Below are positions 62,405-64,000 of a DNA stretch of 64,000 bases, in pieces (within the stretch, counting starts at the first letter, position 1; every line of letters starts with the position of its first letter). Origin of the DNA: Chloroflexota bacterium (GTDB lineage Bacteria; Chloroflexota; Anaerolineae; Aggregatilineales; Phototrophicaceae); contig JACAER010000010.1 of the NCBI GenBank assembly GCA_013388745.1, positions 1-64,000 on the forward strand, read 5' to 3'. The position numbers and the translations under genes were made by a program. The notes below the pieces were generated by a model, which worked only from the letters and a program-made list of their open reading frames with translations, searched no databases and had not been told where the DNA came from.

Positions 62405-63268
62405 ATGCGCCGCAACTGGACTTCCAACCGCTGGATCTGGCTTGTCTTCAGTCTGTTTTTGTGCGGCGGGCTGATCTTTTTGAGCAGCGCCGGCGTGCTC
62501 GCCCCGCTCGAAGGGCTGACCGCCGCGCCGCTGCAATGGGCCAGCGGCATTATCAATAACCTGACGCTGCGTCTGGTCAGCGGCGTGAGCGATGTCGCCG
62601 AACTGCAAACGCTGCGCCAGCGCAACGCCGAACTGGAAGAAGCGTTAGCGCAGTTTCAATCTGAACTGGTCGAACTGCGCGAAATCGCCAGCGACTACCG
62701 CCGCCTGAGCGAACTCCTGGACTATACGACCGCTACGACGGAACAGGAATTCGTCACCGCCGACGTGATCGCCGTCGATCAAAGCGCGTTTTTGCGCACC
62801 ATCATCATTAATCGCGGCGCGCGCGACGGCATCGCCATCGGGATGCCAGTGGTCACGGGGCAGGGTCTCGTCGGGCGTGTGCTGCAAGTCAGCGCGAACG
62901 CCGCGCGCGTGCTGCTCGTCACCGATCAATCCAGCTTTGTGAGCGCGCGCCTGCAAACTTCGCGCGCCGAAGGCAGTGTCAACGGGCGGCTTTCCGGCAG
63001 CCTGCTGATGCAGTTTATCGCGCTCAACGCGGGGGTGCAGGAAGGTGATCTGGTGATTACATCCGGGCTGGGCGGCAACTTCCCGCCAGACATCGTCATC
63101 GGCCAGGTTGTCAGTTCGCGGCAGACGAATCTGTATCAAGAGGCGGAAGTGCGCAGCCTGGTAAGCTTCGACACGCTGGAATTTGTGCTGGTCATCACCA
63201 GTTTTCAGCCTGTTGATCTTTCCGTGTTCGAAGCAGAGCCGGCCAGCCCAACCACAGCGGGGCAGTAA
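62405..63268 (+). CDS. mreC: Rod shape-determining protein MreC
   Basis: Bitopic elongasome protein that connects MreB, MreD and PBP2. It has one N-terminal membrane helix (about 10-32), a coiled coil (about 60-100, LQTLRQRNAELEEALAQFQ) and a periplasmic double beta-barrel (about 115-270) with VVTGQGLVGRVLQVS and GLGGNFPPDIVIGQV. It has 287 residues. It follows mreB by 61 bases with an internal promoter and precedes mreD by 3 bases. Confidence 0.95.
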   Translation: MRRNWTSNRWIWLVFSLFLCGGLIFLSSAGVLAPLEGLTAAPLQWASGIINNLTLRLVSGVSDVAELQTLRQRNAELEEALAQFQSELVELREIASDYRRLSELLDYTTATTEQEFVTADVIAVDQSAFLRTIIINRGARDGIAIGMPVVTGQGLVGRVLQVSANAARVLLVTDQSSFVSARLQTSRAEGSVNGRLSGSLLMQFIALNAGVQEGDLVITSGLGGNFPPDIVIGQVVSSRQTNLYQEAEVRSLVSFDTLEFVLVITSFQPVDLSVFEAEPASPTTAGQ

Positions 63269-63271
63269 AAT

Positions 63272-63781
63272 ATGGGGCGCTTCCTCAGCCTTCCGCTGCT
63301 GGCGCTGGCCGCCGTGCTGCAAGCGACGCTTGTGCCGCAGATTCGCTTTGGCGGCGGCGGGCCAGACCTGGTGTTTCTGATGGTGCTGGCGTGGTCAATC
63401 AACGCCGATCTGGACGAAAGCCTGATCTGGGCGTTCGTTGGCGGTATCGCGCTGGATCTGCTGTCTGCCGCGCCGCTGGGCACCTCGACAATGGGCATGG
63501 TGCTGGTAGTGTTCGTCGTCAGCGGGCTGAACCGCCAGGTGTACCGCGTGGGCTTTCTGCTGCTTTCGGTGCTGGTGCTGGTGGGCAGCGCGGTGCAGCA
63601 AATCGCCATTATGATCATTTTGAGCGTGGCGGGGTTCACCATTGCCCTGCCGTTCGATCTCAGCTATGTCGTCGCGCCGACCATCATATATAATTTTGTG
63701 ATGATCTGGCCGATTTATTGGGTCATACGGCGCATACAGCGCCGTTCGCGCGGCGAAAAACCGTACTTCACTGCCAAATAA
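63272..63781 (+). CDS. mreD: Rod shape-determining protein MreD
   Basis: Inner-membrane elongasome protein of 169 residues with five to six predicted helices. LDLLSAAPLGTSTMGM near residue 61 is the family motif, and the C-terminus is basic (RRIQRRSRGEK). It interacts with MreC and PBP2. It starts 3 bases after the mreC stop and is followed by a GC-rich hairpin and then mrdA, so it belongs to the same transcript. Confidence 0.92.
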   Translation: MGRFLSLPLLALAAVLQATLVPQIRFGGGGPDLVFLMVLAWSINADLDESLIWAFVGGIALDLLSAAPLGTSTMGMVLVVFVVSGLNRQVYRVGFLLLSVLVLVGSAVQQIAIMIILSVAGFTIALPFDLSYVVAPTIIYNFVMIWPIYWVIRRIQRRSRGEKPYFTAK

Positions 63782-63789
63782 GGGCTGGC

Positions 63790-63811
63790 GGGGCAGGACA
63801 ATGCCTGCCCC
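63790..63811. repeat. GC-rich intergenic hairpin, REP-like
   Basis: GGGGCAGG (63790-63797) and CCTGCCCC (63804-63811) are exact complements around a 6-base loop, between mreD and mrdA. No T-run follows. It is similar in arm sequence to the hairpins at 1676-1698 and 51014-51034. Confidence 0.4.
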
Positions 63812-63838
63812 CGCTAAATGAGCCAGAAAAGGTAAACG

Positions 63839-64000
63839 ATGCGCAACAAATTACTGCCGTTTCAGGGCTGGCGCCTGACTTTTTTTCAGGGTGTAATGGC
63901 GGCTGTCTTTATTTTGTTCGCAGTGCGCATGTACCAACTGCAAATTGTCGAAGGGCCGGATTGGCAGGCGCAGGCCGACGAAAACCGCTTGAGCGAACTG
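63839..64000 (+). CDS. mrdA: Penicillin-binding protein 2, 5' end only
   Basis: The first 54 codons are in the window. A short cytoplasmic part (RNKLLPFQGWRLTFFQG) is followed by a membrane helix (about 19-35, MAAVFILFAVRMYQLQI) and the start of the outer region with ADENRLSEL, which matches the N-terminal pedestal motif of class B PBPs. The position behind mreBCD is standard for PBP2, the transpeptidase of side-wall synthesis. AAAGG lies 6 bases before the ATG. The catalytic domain is outside the window. Confidence 0.85.
   Translation, partial: MRNKLLPFQGWRLTFFQGVMAAVFILFAVRMYQLQIVEGPDWQAQADENRLSEL

Overview
The window is about 64 kb of GC-rich bacterial chromosome with no rRNA, CRISPR array, insertion sequence or phage gene. 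It is most consistent with a Chloroflexota bacterium of the Anaerolineae type. That placement is inferred from a Ser/Thr kinase with a Thr/Pro-rich outer tail, an Agl23-like membrane protein carrying an NHL propeller, Rex, a split F1 operon and paired MacB-type exporters. It is not proven by a marker gene. Coding density is high. Many genes overlap by 4 bp (ATGA or GTGA), and several use GTG or TTG starts with a visible Shine-Dalgarno.

Layout, 1-18 kb. A truncated membrane Ser/Thr kinase is followed by a fumarase/aspartase-family lyase and a Mn-type superoxide dismutase, all on the minus strand. Two tandem EamA transporters lie on the plus strand. A minus-strand run (membrane protein, SDR, obgE, nadD, double solute-binding protein) comes next. 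After it come an AAA ATPase plus receiver-domain pair with a divergent UlaG-like hydrolase, and the quality-control operon tig-clpP-clpX, which ends in a strong terminator. A tRNA-Leu(UAG) follows.

18-33 kb. A GbsR/MarR regulator and a small membrane protein sit behind a promoter that overlaps a palindrome. They are followed by an exporter operon of two adaptors, one ATPase and two FtsX-type permeases. Then come rex, an unusual MreB paralog, and atpAGDC. The atp cluster holds only F1 subunits without delta, and its gamma subunit carries an extra helix-hairpin-helix domain.

32-47 kb. This part holds proC, a probable N-succinylamino acid racemase with a GNAT partner, an SDR, fabF-fabH behind a palindromic promoter, and an ECF sigma/anti-sigma/Agl23-NHL operon with a clean terminator. 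A GAF-GAF-PAS histidine kinase follows.

47-64 kb. A methyltransferase, two tandem alpha/beta hydrolases, a ClpB-like ATPase with a degenerate first ATPase module, and a secreted esterase-CapA fusion overlapping a GH3 hexosaminidase are followed by two paralogous response regulators with palindromic promoters. The window ends with tilS and the cell-shape cluster mreB-mreC-mreD-mrdA, which is cut by the window end.

The main themes are cell envelope and shape (MreBCD, PBP2, MreB paralog, GH3, CapA fusion, Agl23), protein quality control (trigger factor, ClpXP, ClpB-like), energy (F1 ATPase, Rex) and signalling. The least conventional items are the gamma-HhH fusion, the ClpB-like protein with a dead D1, the MreB paralog lacking the phosphate-2 Asp, and the esterase-CapA and Agl23-NHL fusions.
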